The translations under genes and the position numbers were made by a program. From positions 52,109,528-52,173,527 of the forward strand of contig NC_080587.1 of the NCBI RefSeq assembly GCF_029962835.1: 64,000 nt of DNA, given 5' to 3'. Each line of letters opens with the position of its first letter. The stretch's first letter is position 1. Below the pieces are notes generated by a model. It saw only the letters and a program-made list of their open reading frames with translations. It had not been told where the DNA came from and searched no databases. This stretch comes from Magnolia sinica. Taxonomy: Eukaryota > Streptophyta > Magnoliopsida > Magnoliales > Magnoliaceae. Positions 47,501-59,160 of the stretch are shown one piece after another.

Positions 47501-47724
47501 ACTGGGTTTTGAGATTTCTCCTAGGTTTTTAGGTAATATAAAGTTAGCAATTCTAATGGTTTTAGGTCTTGCAATTCGTATAGAAAGTAGTCCAAGCTAA
47601 TTTACTAATTAATTTAGTTTAGTACTTAATTAATTTTCATCTAATTTCTATATAATTTGATCCTTAACGATTTTTGCCTGAGGTGGTACTCGGGTCTTTG
47701 TACGGATTTTTTCGAGACGTTACA
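44590..47724 (-). repeat. Element E 3' LTR
   Basis: 3,135 bp, plus-strand TGTAACGCCC to GAGACGTTACA, closely similar to the 5' LTR. It contains two to three internal repeats with GGCTCGTCACC near 45,500-45,730. Confidence 0.92.
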
Positions 47725-47740
47725 ATCTACCCCCCTTAAA
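47725..47740 (-). other. Element E polypurine tract
   Basis: Plus-strand ATCTACCCCCCTTAAA, i.e. TTTAAGGGGGGTAGAT on the sense strand, directly before the 3' LTR. Confidence 0.85.
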
Positions 47741-47960
47741 GAAAAATTTTATCCTCGAAATTAGTACCTTTTCATACTCCTCGAGAATATGAGGGTAGTT
47801 CTTATAGACCTCGGCTTCTGTTTTCCAAGTAGCCTCTTCCTCCGTGAGATGTGTCCACAGTACCTTCACAAGCGGAATAACTTTACTACGCAGCACCTGT
47901 TCTTTTCTATCTAGGATACACGTCGGTCATAGTACATAAGCAGCATCTTCACTCAACTGT
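47741..47960 (-). pseudogene. Element E chromodomain-like C-terminus of pol
   Basis: Sense frame: PLVKVLWTHLTEEEATWKTE and AEVYKNYPHILEEYEKV, the VLW..L..EEATWE.E....NYP pattern of chromovirus chromodomains, ending into the PPT. The module is thought to direct integration by reading chromatin marks. Preceded by frames interrupted by stops (YVL, stop). Confidence 0.7.
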
Positions 47961-49139
47961 ACTTGTTCCCATCTGATAATGTGGGAAGGGTAAGGAATGT
48001 ATTTCTTCAGCGTCGATACGTGAAATACGTTGTGCACGCCTGCGAGTGGTGTGGGCAAAGCAAAGCGGTATGCTACCGCACCAACTCGGTCTAGAATCTG
48101 GAACGGCCCAATGAATCATGGTGTAAGTTTCCCCTTCTTGCCAAATCGAAGGACTCCCTTCATTAGGGAAACCTTCAAAACACATGGTCCCCAACTTCAA
48201 ACTCTAGCGGTCGTCGCCTCGTATCAACGTAACTCTTCTATCTGCTCTGTGCTGCCAGAAGTCGACGCCTGATAATGTCGATCTTCTCTGAGGTTGCCTG
48301 CACTAACTCTGGGCCAATCAAACTCTTCTTGCCAACCTCTGCCCAGCAATGTGGTGCTCCACATGGGCGCCTATACAAGGCCTTGTAGGGAGCTATGTCA
48401 ATGCTTGCTTGAAAACTGTTGTTATAAGCGAACTCAGCATAGGGAAGACAGTCATCCTAACTATCTTTGAAATCGAGCACACATGCCCGCAACATATCTT
48501 CTAACACCTGATTCACCTGTTTTGTCTGGCCATCCGTCTGTGGGTAGAACACGGTGCTAAACTTCAGTTTCACACCCAGTGTTTCTTGGATACGAGTCTA
48601 GAAGATAAATGTGAATCGTGTGTCTTGATCTGACACGATCTCCATAGGAACTCCATGCAGACGTACTATCTCCTTGATGTATAGCCTAGCCAAATTTTCT
48701 GTTGAGTTTGAGACTCTAATCGGGAGGAAATGAGCTGATTTTGTCAATCGGTCCACAATCACCCAAAAGGAGTCATGTCCCTTCCTCGTCTTCGGTAACC
48801 CTGAAATGAAATACATGGAGATAAAATCTCATTTCCATTCAACTATAGGCCTGGGCTGAAGTAAACCAGGAGGTCGGCGATGTTTAGCCTTGACCTGTTG
48901 GCATGTGAGACAACGGGATACATAGTCTGCTATATGGGCCTTCATGTTGTCCCACCAATATGAGCACTTCATATCTCGATACATCTTCATACTACAGGAT
49001 GCATTGCTATCTTCGAATTGTGAGCAGCTTCGAGAACTTCCCTTCTCAATTCATGAAAATTTAGAACGCATAGGCGGCCACGATAACATAAACCCCCATC
49101 CGAACTAACTCTCCATTCAGAGTCTTCACTGTCACTAGC
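47961..49139 (-). pseudogene. Element E integrase
   Basis: Sense frame pieces: the zinc-binding [20 protein letters not shown], then [50 protein letters not shown] and YPQTDGQTKQVNQVLEDMLR, DDCLPYAEFAYNNSFQASI. The D-D-35-E spacing can be followed, but the catalytic Glu in QTDGQTE is Lys and several TAG/TAA stops and a frameshift occur. At about 47,950-48,240 the frames are disordered. Confidence 0.8.
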
Positions 49140-49727
49140 TCATTTTCTCAACTCCAACAACCATTCATCTTCCTTCTGAGCCACAATGATTCGGTCATCG
49201 ATAAGTGGCTGCACACTAATATGTGCGACGCTCTCGAACGGCTCCTTTACCGTAAGTTTTTGCACAAAGTCTCGCATGAATTCCATCATGTTCCATTCTC
49301 CTATTATCAGCGGAGCTACAAATGCTATCGTCTTCTTGCGGCTCAACGTGTCGGCCACAAGGTTGGCCTTGCCAGGATGGTAGGAGACCTCAAACTTGAA
49401 GTCTTTCAAGGTTTCCATCCATTGTCGTTGCCTTATATTCAGGTCCCTCTGTGTAAATATGTGCCTGAGGCTCTTGTGGTCGCAAAAGAGCTCGAATTCC
49501 TCTCCGTAGAGGTAATGTCTCTAGAGCTTTAATGCAAAGATGACGGCTACTAACTCCAGGTCGTGCGTAGGGTAGTTCTCCTCGTGTTTCCTCAACTGTC
49601 GCGATGCATAGGCAATCACTTTGTCCTTCTGCATAAGAACACAACCCAAACCAACACGAGAGGCGTCGGTATAAATGGTATATCTGACCCCCTGCTCTGG
49701 TAATACTAGCACAGGTGCGGACGTCAA
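49140..49727 (-). pseudogene. Element E RNase H
   Basis: Sense pieces: [67 protein letters not shown], then [26 protein letters not shown]. The acidic catalytic positions are visible. Two frames are joined by a TAG/frameshift near 49,520 and another near 49,420. Confidence 0.85.
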
Positions 49728-50090
49728 CTTATCCTTTATCTCCTAAAAGGCTGCTTCTGCCTTCTTATTCCAGGCAAACTTGAGATCTTTTCGTGTGAGC
49801 TGAGACAACGGTCTGGCTATCTTGGAAAAGTCTCTAATAAAAAGACGATAATAACGTGTCAGACTAAGGAAAATCCTCACTTGAGTAACTGAACCGGGCT
49901 GATCTTAGTCCTGAATTATGGTCACCTTAGTAAGGTCCACAACAATTCCTTCCTTGGACACCACATGTCCTAGGAACTTGACCTCTTCTTTCCAGAAGTC
50001 ACATTTCTTGTATTAAGCAAACAACTGGTTCTTCCTGAGAGTATCAAAGACTGCTCATAGGTGCTCCTCATGATCCTTCCGACTCTTTAG
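49728..50090 (-). pseudogene. Element E reverse transcriptase remnant (C-terminal part only)
   Basis: Sense frame: SRKDHEEHL, stop, AVFDTLRKNQLFA, stop, YKKCDFWKEEVKFLGHVVSK then IARPLSQLTRKDLKFAWNKK. These are the RT thumb/connection motifs. Everything upstream of S(R/K)xxHExHL, including the fingers, palm and the FIDDIL.YS catalytic box, is absent: the frame jumps straight to the protease tail (LLENVDG). The deletion junction is near 50,090. Confidence 0.85.
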
Positions 50091-50480
50091 GGTCAGACCA
50101 TCAACATTCTCCAATAAGGAAGCATAACAACTCATGCGGCAAGGCAAACTGACCTGAACTAGAAAAGTAAAGGTCGTGCCCTCAGGTGCACGAGCTGTCA
50201 CCACTTTGGTATCGCAATCGATCTCTACCTTCATCTCGGTGAGCCAATCCATACCGAGGATAATGTCGTAATGATAAAGTGGGGCAATAATCAGGTCAAC
50301 GAGTACTGTCCTGCTTCCTAGGTCTATCGAGCAATCCTTACAAATCTTGGTAACGTCTGAAAAGGTCCCTGTAGCGGTAAGGATTCTCACCCCCTTTGTA
50401 GCAGCTATTTCTAACACTAGTCGCTTGACTGCTGCACATGATATTATCGAAATAGTGGACCTAGTGTCCACCAATAGGAA
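50091..50480 (-). pseudogene. Element E aspartic protease
   Basis: Sense frame: MVDTRSTISIISCAAVKRLV, then DLIIAPLYHYDIILGMDWLT and EMKVEIDC. This is the gypsy retropepsin fold (LVDTGSSHSFIS...DVILGMDWL); the active-site DTG has become DTR, consistent with a single G-to-A change. Confidence 0.8.
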
Positions 50481-51834
50481 GACTGGTACACCTTGGATGT
50501 GTCATGACTTCAAAAGCCAATGGTGTTGTAGTTGTTATCTCGGATGCCTCAGCTGAAAGTGAGTACACACGAGCTTGTTGAGGACGATTTGGCTGCGGTA
50601 CCATAGGTCATTGAGGCGGCCTACTACGAGGTACATTAGGCCTATAGAAAGGCTCTGATGGTGGTATTGAACGTATAGGTGGAGCCAAGATAACTTGAGA
50701 AAGCTGACGATTGATCTTCTGAGGCCGCAAGAAGCCGTTATCCCCTCATCTTGGTGAAGCAGTATGTATCTGCATGACCCGACCTCTTTCAGTAGGTGCA
50801 CCACAAGTCTGCTCGCCTTAACTGGGTCAGTGGAGCAATAAGTTTGGGAGGCGAATCTGCACGTGGCCTCTTACCGAGGAATGGTCTGCTCGGCAAATCT
50901 GGTCGAGGCCTCGGACCCATGGGTACACGTGTATGAGTCAGTCTGTCCTTGTCCTGCTCAGCTTGCAGAGACATGTTCACTAGCTCAGTATAGTTGAGAA
51001 TGCTAGCGTAACACATCTTCGTACGTATCTCACGCCGTAGACCCTTAGAAAATCGCCACATCCGCATTGGCCGTCTGCTAATATCAAGAGAGCGTATCTG
51101 GCCAACTCCGTGAACTTATTCTCAAACTCGACCATAGTCATTCCTCCCTGACGAAGGCGAAGGAATTCACCCTCCTCATTACGGTAGGTGAGGGAGAAAT
51201 ACTTTCCATGGAAGCGGGTCTCAAAAGTATCCCATGTCCACACATACCCCTCGGGAACGATCCGAAGGATGTTGTCCCACCAGATACTGTCTTCCTTCTC
51301 AAACATATATGTGACCAACTCGACCTACTTTGCCTCAGTGCAGTGCAGTGGCTTTAGCATCGTAGAGATGCAGTTAAGCCAATATTCGGCCTCCTTGGGT
51401 CTGTGAGTACCCGCGAAAGTGGGAGGTCGGAAGTGCTGGAGTCGATCAAATAAGCTGCTGGCATTCAGGTTTCCAGCAGGGTGCACAGGTGGTGCAGGCA
51501 GAACCACATTCATGTTATGGACAAGGGCCCCAGCGGTGGTGGTCCAAATCTACTGCTGCTGCTGTATAAGAAGTATCATCTGCTCCAACCTATCAAGAAG
51601 AGGAGCCGCCTGAGGCATGTGTGGCGCCGATGAAGACACACGATTCTATTTTAGAACCGGTGGTGCAAAAGGTGTCGGCCCATTTGTGGGGCCAGTGGCC
51701 GACTGAGAATTCGGCATAGTCTCGTGATTCGGGCCCAAACTAGGGTCCGTATGGCTATCGCTTAAGGAAGGTGCCCCATCAATCGATTCGCCAAGTGTAA
51801 GACTTGTCATACTCCGAGTGGCCTTAGGTGACAT
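50481..51834 (-). pseudogene. Element E gag
   Basis: ATG at 51,834 begins MSPKATRSMTSLTLGESIDG. The gag domain shows LFDRLQHFRPPTFAGTHRPK, EAEYWLNCI, MFEKEDSIWWDNI, TWDTFETRFHGKYFSLTYRN and EFLRLRQGGMTMVEFENKFT. A zinc knuckle CTY, stop, KRSGHADTYC (C-x2-C position mutated to TGA) is at about 50,770-50,815. Stops at about 51,646, 51,550 and 51,325 divide it; a frameshift lies near 51,070. Confidence 0.8.
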
Positions 51835-52134
51835 TCCCTATATACAACATAGGGTGCAACAAGTATGAGATTTAGCATAACAATACTCAATTCCTCAAGC
51901 ATTCTACACATTTCACAACACAAGGAGCTGCATGCGTTTCCTTTAACCAAAATTGTCACAATACATGAGATGTAGTTTTACATGGATCATGACAGAAGAT
52001 GCATGTGAGCTAATTTAAATAAAGCTTTAAACACTAAAACATACTAACAACTCTACCATACTGCTAAGCCTATTAAGGCTATAACATAGAAAGCAAGAAA
52101 ACAAAGAAAATCCAAAGACGACTACTACATATGA

Positions 52135-53426
52135 CTAGTCGTTCGACTCTGGTGATGGAGGAGGAGCACCCTTGTCCTGCAGGCAGCACAGGAGAGCCTT
52201 CAAGGTACGAGACACCTTCTTAAATTTTTGTTTCATGTAGGCCCTATTCTCTTCAAGTTCGGCCCAGGTCTCTCTAACCTCCTATCGCAGGGCGACTTGG
52301 CCCTCCTCAATCTGAGCCAAGCGGGCTTCTAAAGCAGCCCGATCATGGTGGCGCTCATGTATAGCAGGAGGAGAGCCCCCATCATAGCCTTGGGCCTCCT
52401 CTTCATCCTCTTCCTGCTCTCCCTCTTCCTCACTTCCTTCCTCTATTTCATTTTCATCTTCCTCTTCATCACTTTCTTCCTCTATTTCATTTTCATCTTC
52501 CTCTTCACTTCCCGTCTCATCCCCACTCTCATCGAGCCCGGCTTGACATTGTCGAGGGCCAAATCCCATGTTGTTGAGCATAGCGTCATTAATGTGTGGA
52601 TTGGCACAAGCTCCGTGTCAAGCCGGTAGCCGAACTCTCCAGCAAGCTTGCATATAAGTTAGCCAAATGGGAGTGAAATGTCAGTCCTAGGAGAGCGTGC
52701 GGTCTGAATTATTTGTAGTAGGACAAATGTAAGCAGGCACAGCTTGTCTCCCTGCCCAGCTTTGTATAAGAAGTCCACCATCAAACACGTGCATTTGGAG
52801 CGATTGCTCTACCTAGGATACATATTATGTGTGAATATGTGGGGGAGTAGGCGGAAGTCATAAGTCATCTTGGTCGCTGGGAGGCAGTTTCCTCGATTCC
52901 AGTGGATCAGTCAGCCGCAAAGAAATCGCGTATGACGATCTCTTTCACGCACACTCTTAAGATTCTTCTCGCTGGCATGAACCTCACTAAGCTCCATCCC
53001 CATAATCCAAGCTAACACACCAACATGAACTGTGACTTCCTACCTTCCCACGGGAATAGTGAACTTTGGAGGCTCTAGCAATGGGTCCCGTATGTGGGCA
53101 TAAAAGGCTCGGACAATGCTCTCACACGCACGTGACTTGCCTTTAAATATGGGACCCCATCCGGCGTCCAATAGGAGGTCCATTGCCGGATATAACCCAA
53201 ATAACTTTTCGTCCACATGAGCTTCACAGAGAACTCTACGACCCTGGAACCTACCATGTGCGATGCCTGGCGGTAGGGCCCTTTCGAGCGGAGTTTGGGG
53301 TTCGAGATCTCGCTTCGTCCTTTGCTCTCATGTGCCCCTTGTACTTGCTTCAGCGCCCGATTTCTTCCTTCGACGGGTTAGGCGGCTAGGCTCATCTTCA
53401 TCTGTGGAAGCCCTCTTCTTTCCCAT
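52135..53426 (-). pseudogene. Element E accessory ORF between 5' LTR and gag
   Basis: ATG at 53424-53426 (MGKKRASTDEDEPSRLTRRR) to TAG at 52135-52137 (GAPPPSPESND). Middle pieces, in changing frames, include SYLGYIRQWTSYWTP, DKLCLLTFVLLQIIQTARSP, RTDISLPFG, stop, LICKLAGEFGYRLD. The C-terminal third is highly acidic (Glu/Asp runs, 52,380-52,520) and then coiled-coil-like (ALEARLAQIEEGQVAL, SRTLKALL). I read it as a plant-retrotransposon accessory protein of unknown function; general layout resembles the env-like ORF of Sireviruses A-C. Confidence 0.55.
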
Positions 53427-54246
53427 GAGGGAAAGAAATGTTGAAAGGGAGAAAATCGTGACAACTAGCTCGAAAAGAGCCATAGAGTTAAGAGAGCTTG
53501 TAAGATGAGATTGGGTTGGAGGATTTTGAGATGTAGGAGACACAAAGGTGGGTTTGTGTACTCAAATGGGAGGAAATAAGGGAGATGGGAGATGGGTTTC
53601 TGATGAAAATAGTGGAGGTGGGTATGTAATGAAGAAGATGAAGAAGATATAATAATGGAGGGAGACATGAGAGAGAAAAATCAATTTTTTTAAAAAATTG
53701 AAGGGGTTAGTAAAAGGGGGCATATAGAGTGGTCCCACACGTGTTTCATGGGCCCCACATGAATGTACATGATCGGACCGACGCGGCCCGCTACGGCCCA
53801 CCCGGCCCGCTGAAGCTGGACCACGAGGCCTCGCGGTAGGCGCGATGCCATCGCAGTCCACTAGACCCAGGGCGATGGCATCCCCCTCCCGGAGTGCCAG
53901 AAATGTATGGGGGCCACTTTGGTTCCCCCCGATTTGCATCGTTTGGGCCCCCAAGTCCGTTTGAGACGTTTGCGGAGTTCATCTCGCACATATTCATGCA
54001 TTCCGGTCATTTGAGTGTGGAATACATTGGATTATCATCTAAACCTGTCGATTGAGGGTCTAAAGGGGAATTGGGATCATCTCACATGATCACAGATGCA
54101 TACAGGTCATATTTCAGCGGTCAGTTTTGCCTGTTGGCGAAACTTGGAATCCTACGTTCGTTTCTACGTTTTAACGCTCCCTCCTAAGTCAAAGTACGTC
54201 GGTGTGCGTCGTGTTACTATAACCCAGGTCCAGTTTAATCCAAATC
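53427..54246 (-). other. Element E untranslated leader
   Basis: Region between the PBS and the accessory ORF. GC-rich in places (53,770-53,960) with no supported coding. Confidence 0.5.
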
Positions 54247-54263
54247 ATGCTTTGATACTAACT
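54247..54263 (-). other. Element E degenerate primer-binding site
   Basis: On the sense strand AGTTAGTATCAAAGC follows the 5' LTR. Compared with TTGGTATCAGAGC (tRNA-iMet) it carries two G-to-A changes. Confidence 0.7.
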
Positions 54264-57200
54264 TGTAACGCCCCGAAATCGGGGTCGAGCAGAAGCTCAA
54301 CTCCCGAGTTCCAACGCATCACTTATGCAACATAGATAATGATGATTATATGTTGTCCATATTAGTATATTAAACATGAGTGAAATTATACTAAAACAAC
54401 ACATCATACTCCAGAGATGATTAAATTTAGCAAGCGGAAGACTGTGATAGACATATAAAGTATATAAGTGGTTATAAACCTTCAGAGTATGATCATGTCA
54501 CTAGGCTGAATATATACATGTTTGTTCCAAAATAAACAAAATGACAAAGTGTAATGTCCAACTACTTTGTATCCCTGTAATCTTGTCGATCAGTACATAG
54601 TCAACATAGACCCGCCTGATAGCTGCGTATAGGAGAACTCCTCCTCATCGTCGTAAAAGTTAGGCTCCGCTTCGTAAGCATCGCCATCATCTGTAGCTAA
54701 AACAGAGTCTGGTTGGTGTTTTAAAACACCGTCCCAGAATGGGAGTGAGTGAACAACTCAGTGGAGCTATAAGGCAAAGGTTAACATGTTATCAATTCAG
54801 TCAAGCAGCAATGATAAAACAATACAACAATCACATCCTAAGTACTCTGGTTAACGCAAGAATAGTATGCGATAATGATGCATGCCCTCGCCTGCACTCC
54901 CTCAACGATATCATTTCACGTTCGCGCATGCACCACTTCGGACACATGCGCTTCCTCACCAAAGCACATGCAATGCGGTGCATGGTCGTGTTAATATTTA
55001 ATTAGGCTTATTTATACAGCAGATTCGGGAAGCTAAGGTACCTCCCTTTATATCATTTACCCAAACAATGATTCATCTAGGGTCGTCAATCCTAGTTAAT
55101 CACATACGACAGGCAAGTTATAGGGCAACATCACCCCTGATTGAAAAGTAGAGGATAGGCAAGTTCAGGTCGCTACGGAGAGGCTCGTCACCTCAGCGTA
55201 GGCCTAGTTTATACTTGAGGTCACTACGGCTAGGCTCGTCACCTTAGCGTAGGCCAACAACTCGAATATAATGTCTCATACCACCGTATTTGGCTCACGA
55301 GTTTGTGTTGCTCACTGGACACTATGGGAAGGCTCATCACCCCAGCGTAGGCCGACAGCTCGAACACGGTGTCCCATACCACCATGCCTGGCTCATGAGT
55401 CTTAGCAGATCATGGTACCAAGGTTAAATGGGATTTGCATTAGTAAGTGGTACCTTAGATTCAAGCAGCAACGTCCATATATGGTGAACATACATTAGGC
55501 CAATCGGGTTACTTGACAAGCTCGACTGGTACAAGCGCACGTTAAATTAATTGACATGGAGCGCATACGCACTCCTTGTGGCCTAACCACTATCAATAAT
55601 CACCGTACGACTCGGATTTATCGAACGTATCCGTTGTGGCGAAACTAGTTCGGCCACTGATCGTAAACCGTTACCAATGGTCTGGACTACGTATTAGTCC
55701 CAATCATACTCAAATACAATAGGCATTCATATGTGATAGTCAAAACAGCATGTGACAGCCATTTCAAATATAAATCTCATTTGAGCATTTCAACAAACAC
55801 ATAGTGCACAAGTTATCATACATAGGCATTTCATCCATAAATCACGTAGTAACGAGATAGGTTACATGAAGAAAACTGTAACTATAGATACAGTAATTGA
55901 GAATCCTATCTCAACGCCCTTATTAAATACATTTCAACAAGCAACTTCTAATTCAGACAATTTATCAAACATTTAGGCTACAAATCAACATACATGTAAT
56001 AAATTAGTTATAACATAAATTATAGCAAATCCTTTCACAAAGGAGTTGTCGCACATACAACAATCATGTATTCTCAATCAATAATCATGGCAAGCATAAA
56101 TCATAATTCTATATTCATTTAAACATTTCAACTAACACATGGAATGCATTATATTCAACATAGTTCATATATATGTGTAATATATGGAAAACATCGCATC
56201 TAAGTACATGTGACAGCAATCAAGTCAGTTATAAATCATTAACTGACATTGAAAGCCTTGAAAACCATAACCTAAACGTTTATAGTCCGTACCTTTCGTC
56301 AGTTCGCTCGTTACGAACTCGGTTAGTACACTACGTCTCCGTTTACAGCAAAATGACTACCTAAATCATGAAATAGGTTAGTTATTTCATCGATTCCTCT
56401 ATTTGGATTCCTAAAATAGATTAGGGTTACCTAAGAACGGATTTGGATTTCTTACCTAAGAACGGATTTGGATTCGATGGTGTAGTGACATGAGAGAGAT
56501 GATTCGACACGTGGAGTGGTGGGAGTGAATCCCAGCAACAAACCACAAATCTCTCACACTTCTCCTCACTTTTTTCTTCTCTTTTCTCTCTTCTCTCCTA
56601 GGGTTTTATATAGAATGAGAGAGGGGTAGGTTAAGGATCTTATATAGGCCCAGAAGTGGTTCAAATGGCCCCAGGGCCATGGTATACTTAGGTTATAGCC
56701 AAAAGGGGGTTGTTTCGAGCCAACGGAGCTCATCTAGAGGTCCATTACCTACATACGGTCTGGAGAAACTTCCCTGACAATGGATCTGTGCCAGGTCAAG
56801 ATTTCAGTCCGATCAGATTTTCGGATCGACCGTGGAGGTCTAGTTTCAATTCAACGGCTATCGTCACTCGATCAAGGCCACAAGTATATTGACATGTGTA
56901 GGGAAATTTTCCTGATCAAAGGGTGTAGTTGGATCAGAATCTAACGGTCCGAAACTTTAAATTTGGCCTGCAAGCGAACGACCCAATTCACTTAAGTTTG
57001 AGTTCATTTTCTAAAGATATTCGCGTTTCTCACACACTTCGCTTCGGGATCAAGTTGTGGGTTTCTGGATACTATTTTGGTTCGATTCCCACGATGGTTG
57101 TCAAGCCCAGTAAGGCAGTCATAACCATATAGTTTCACGGTCATCGGATTTTTGACGCGTGGTCCAGGTCCGATACGGAGTTTCAATGTGCTCCTGAGAG

Positions 57201-57425
57201 CAACTGGGTTTTGAGATTTCTCCTAGGTTTTTAGGTAATGTAAAGTTAGCGATTCAATGGTTTTGGGTCTTGCAGTTCGTATAGAAAGCGGTCCAAGCTA
57301 ATCTACTAATTAATTCAGTTTAGTACTTAATTAATTTTTGTCTAATTTCTACATAATTTGATCCTTAGCGATTTCTTCCTGAGGTGGTATTCGGGTTTTT
57401 GTACAGATTTTTCCGAGATGTTACA
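54264..57425 (-). repeat. Element E 5' LTR
   Basis: 3,162 bp, plus-strand TGTAACGCCC to GAGATGTTACA, followed by the second TGAAG. Contains a duplicated TTACCTAAGAACGGATTTGG segment near 56,430-56,470 absent from the 3' LTR. Confidence 0.92.
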
Positions 57426-57825
57426 TGAAGCCAAGTGCTTGAAACGCACGAATATCTAAGGCTGAAACCTGAAACTTAAGTGAAATAGACCTTCCCCTCT
57501 TTCGCAAAGTTATGGCTTTCCAACCGTTAAATTGCAATTAAACTCGGGCCATGAGTCAGGGATATTTCCCTGCTCATATCGGTATTATTGAGGCCCTGAT
57601 CGAACATCGGTGACTGTTGATCACAAATCAGGCCCCCACGACCAATCGGCTCATCCATTTGCCACCAAACTTGAAACAACCCATCATCTGACCATGAGGC
57701 ACCTGATCTATGACGCAGATGGGCAAAAGTGCCATTGGGATAGCCCCACGGACCAAAAATCCGCCCACTAGGGGTATATACATTAAAATAAGTCTCTCTA
57801 GGGCTGACTAGACTAATTTCCAGAC

Positions 57826-57832
57826 TATATAA
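57826..57832 (+). promoter_or_regulatory. Putative TATA box of element D
   Basis: TATATAA within GACTATATAAGCCC, in an LTR-like region, followed by a CT/GA-rich leader. Only the motif and position support it. Confidence 0.35.
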
Positions 57833-58870
57833 GCCCTTAAATCTCTCTCCCACACTTCTATACGAATTTTCTACAAGTGGGGAGAGAGAGAGAGGAGAGA
57901 GTAAAGAGGGAGTGGAGGCTGAGGAAGAGTGCAAGAAGGCTAGAAGTTGAGAAATTTCCTCCCCTACCTCAGTCCTGCGCCGGAGCTTGCATCCCAACTA
58001 CCGCGGGAGCACCCCGCCAACAACCGAAAGGTATCCTTTTAACCCTCTTTCAGTTTTTAGTGCATTAGGCCCCTTGCATGTATACTAACATGCAAATCTT
58101 GTTAGCACAGGGCTCTAACACTCCAATCGTGGGACCGACACCTTGGGAGCGGCTCCGCAAGCCGTCAAATCATTTTAGGTATGAACTATTACCTCTAAGT
58201 TGCCAATTATCGAACATAGGCTGAAATTAATGATTGTGTGTGTGAAGTTGTTGTGCATGTTGATTAGTAAAAAATTCGTTGGTAGTTACTTCTCTTTAAA
58301 TTTGCCTAACCATGTGTAGAATAGCCAATGTTTGCTTCTATGCTAGATTAGGCCAAGATATTGAATTTCTACCCTTCTTTACTTAAATTTCTGTTATATG
58401 AAATTGATTTTTATGTATCCCCAAATTTGTGACGATTTGGGAGTAATGTGTCTACATGTCATTAATATGTTTTGTTTGGGTTGAATGCCTATGTTTATTG
58501 ATATGCATGCTCGAATTTTTTATGACTAAGAGTAGTTTATGATCTCTTATATAATGCTAAATGATTAAATCCTTTTCTGGGTTAGCCAGTGAAACTACAA
58601 GACCCGTACGGGTAGCCCCACTGGTTGGGCAGCCCAACGACCAATCTGAACAATATAGGCCGAACACAGATAGCCGACAATAGTTAGACTATATGGGATG
58701 CTTGCACCCAATGTTGGGTGTTTCATGGTTCACTTGAATTAAATTAATTGACTCACTAACTGACCAACCATGTGTGTTAACCATGTATAGTCATGCCTAC
58801 CTGATTCCGAAGCATCCCATACCTTTGAGAGGCCTACTGATAATCGTTAGTGATTTGATCTCACTAAGAC

Positions 58871-59160
58871 TCATAAGCTAGGCATGGTGGAATGGGACAC
58901 CGTGTTTGAGTTGTCGGCCAACGCTGGGGTGACGAGCCTTCCCGTAGTGACCAGTGAACAATCAAGTCTCGGGAGCCAGGCATGGTGGAATGGGACACTG
59001 TGTCCGAGCTGTTGGCCCACACGCTGGGGTGACGAGCCTCTCCGTAGTGACCAGTGAGCAACCAAGTCTCGAGAGCCAGGCATGGTGGAATGGAACATTG
59101 GGTCCGAGCTGTCGACCTACACGCTGAGGTGACGAGCCTCCCCTAGTGACCAGCGAGCAC
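58871..59160 (+). repeat. 98-100-bp tandem repeat in element D
   Basis: GGCATGGTGGAATGG recurs at 58881, 58979 and 59079. Each unit also has GGTGACGAGCCT and TAGTGACCAG. The same unit, reverse-complemented and in fewer or more diverged copies, is in the solo LTR and both E LTRs. Confidence 0.85.

Larger units (their letters stand above)
44590..57425 (-). mobile_element. Element E: Ty3/gypsy chromovirus (Tekay/Del type), RT core deleted
   Basis: A perfect 5-bp duplication TGAAG flanks it (44585-44589 and 57426-57430), total 12,836 bp. On the minus strand the order is 5' LTR (54264-57425), degenerate PBS, accessory ORF, gag, PR, RT remnant, RNase H, INT, chromodomain-like tail, PPT, 3' LTR (44590-47724). 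Coding is broken throughout. Confidence 0.92.

Noticed and set aside
52345-52629. Plus-strand ORF with hydrophobic FLLSLFLTSFLYF-type repeats as a membrane protein
   Set aside because: It is the antisense of the Glu/Asp-rich segment of the element E accessory ORF (GAA/GAG read as TTC/CTC).
57878-57920. GA-rich run at 57,878-57,920 as a polypurine tract for D
   Set aside because: It follows a TATA-like box in an LTR-like leader and is not followed by a TG LTR start.
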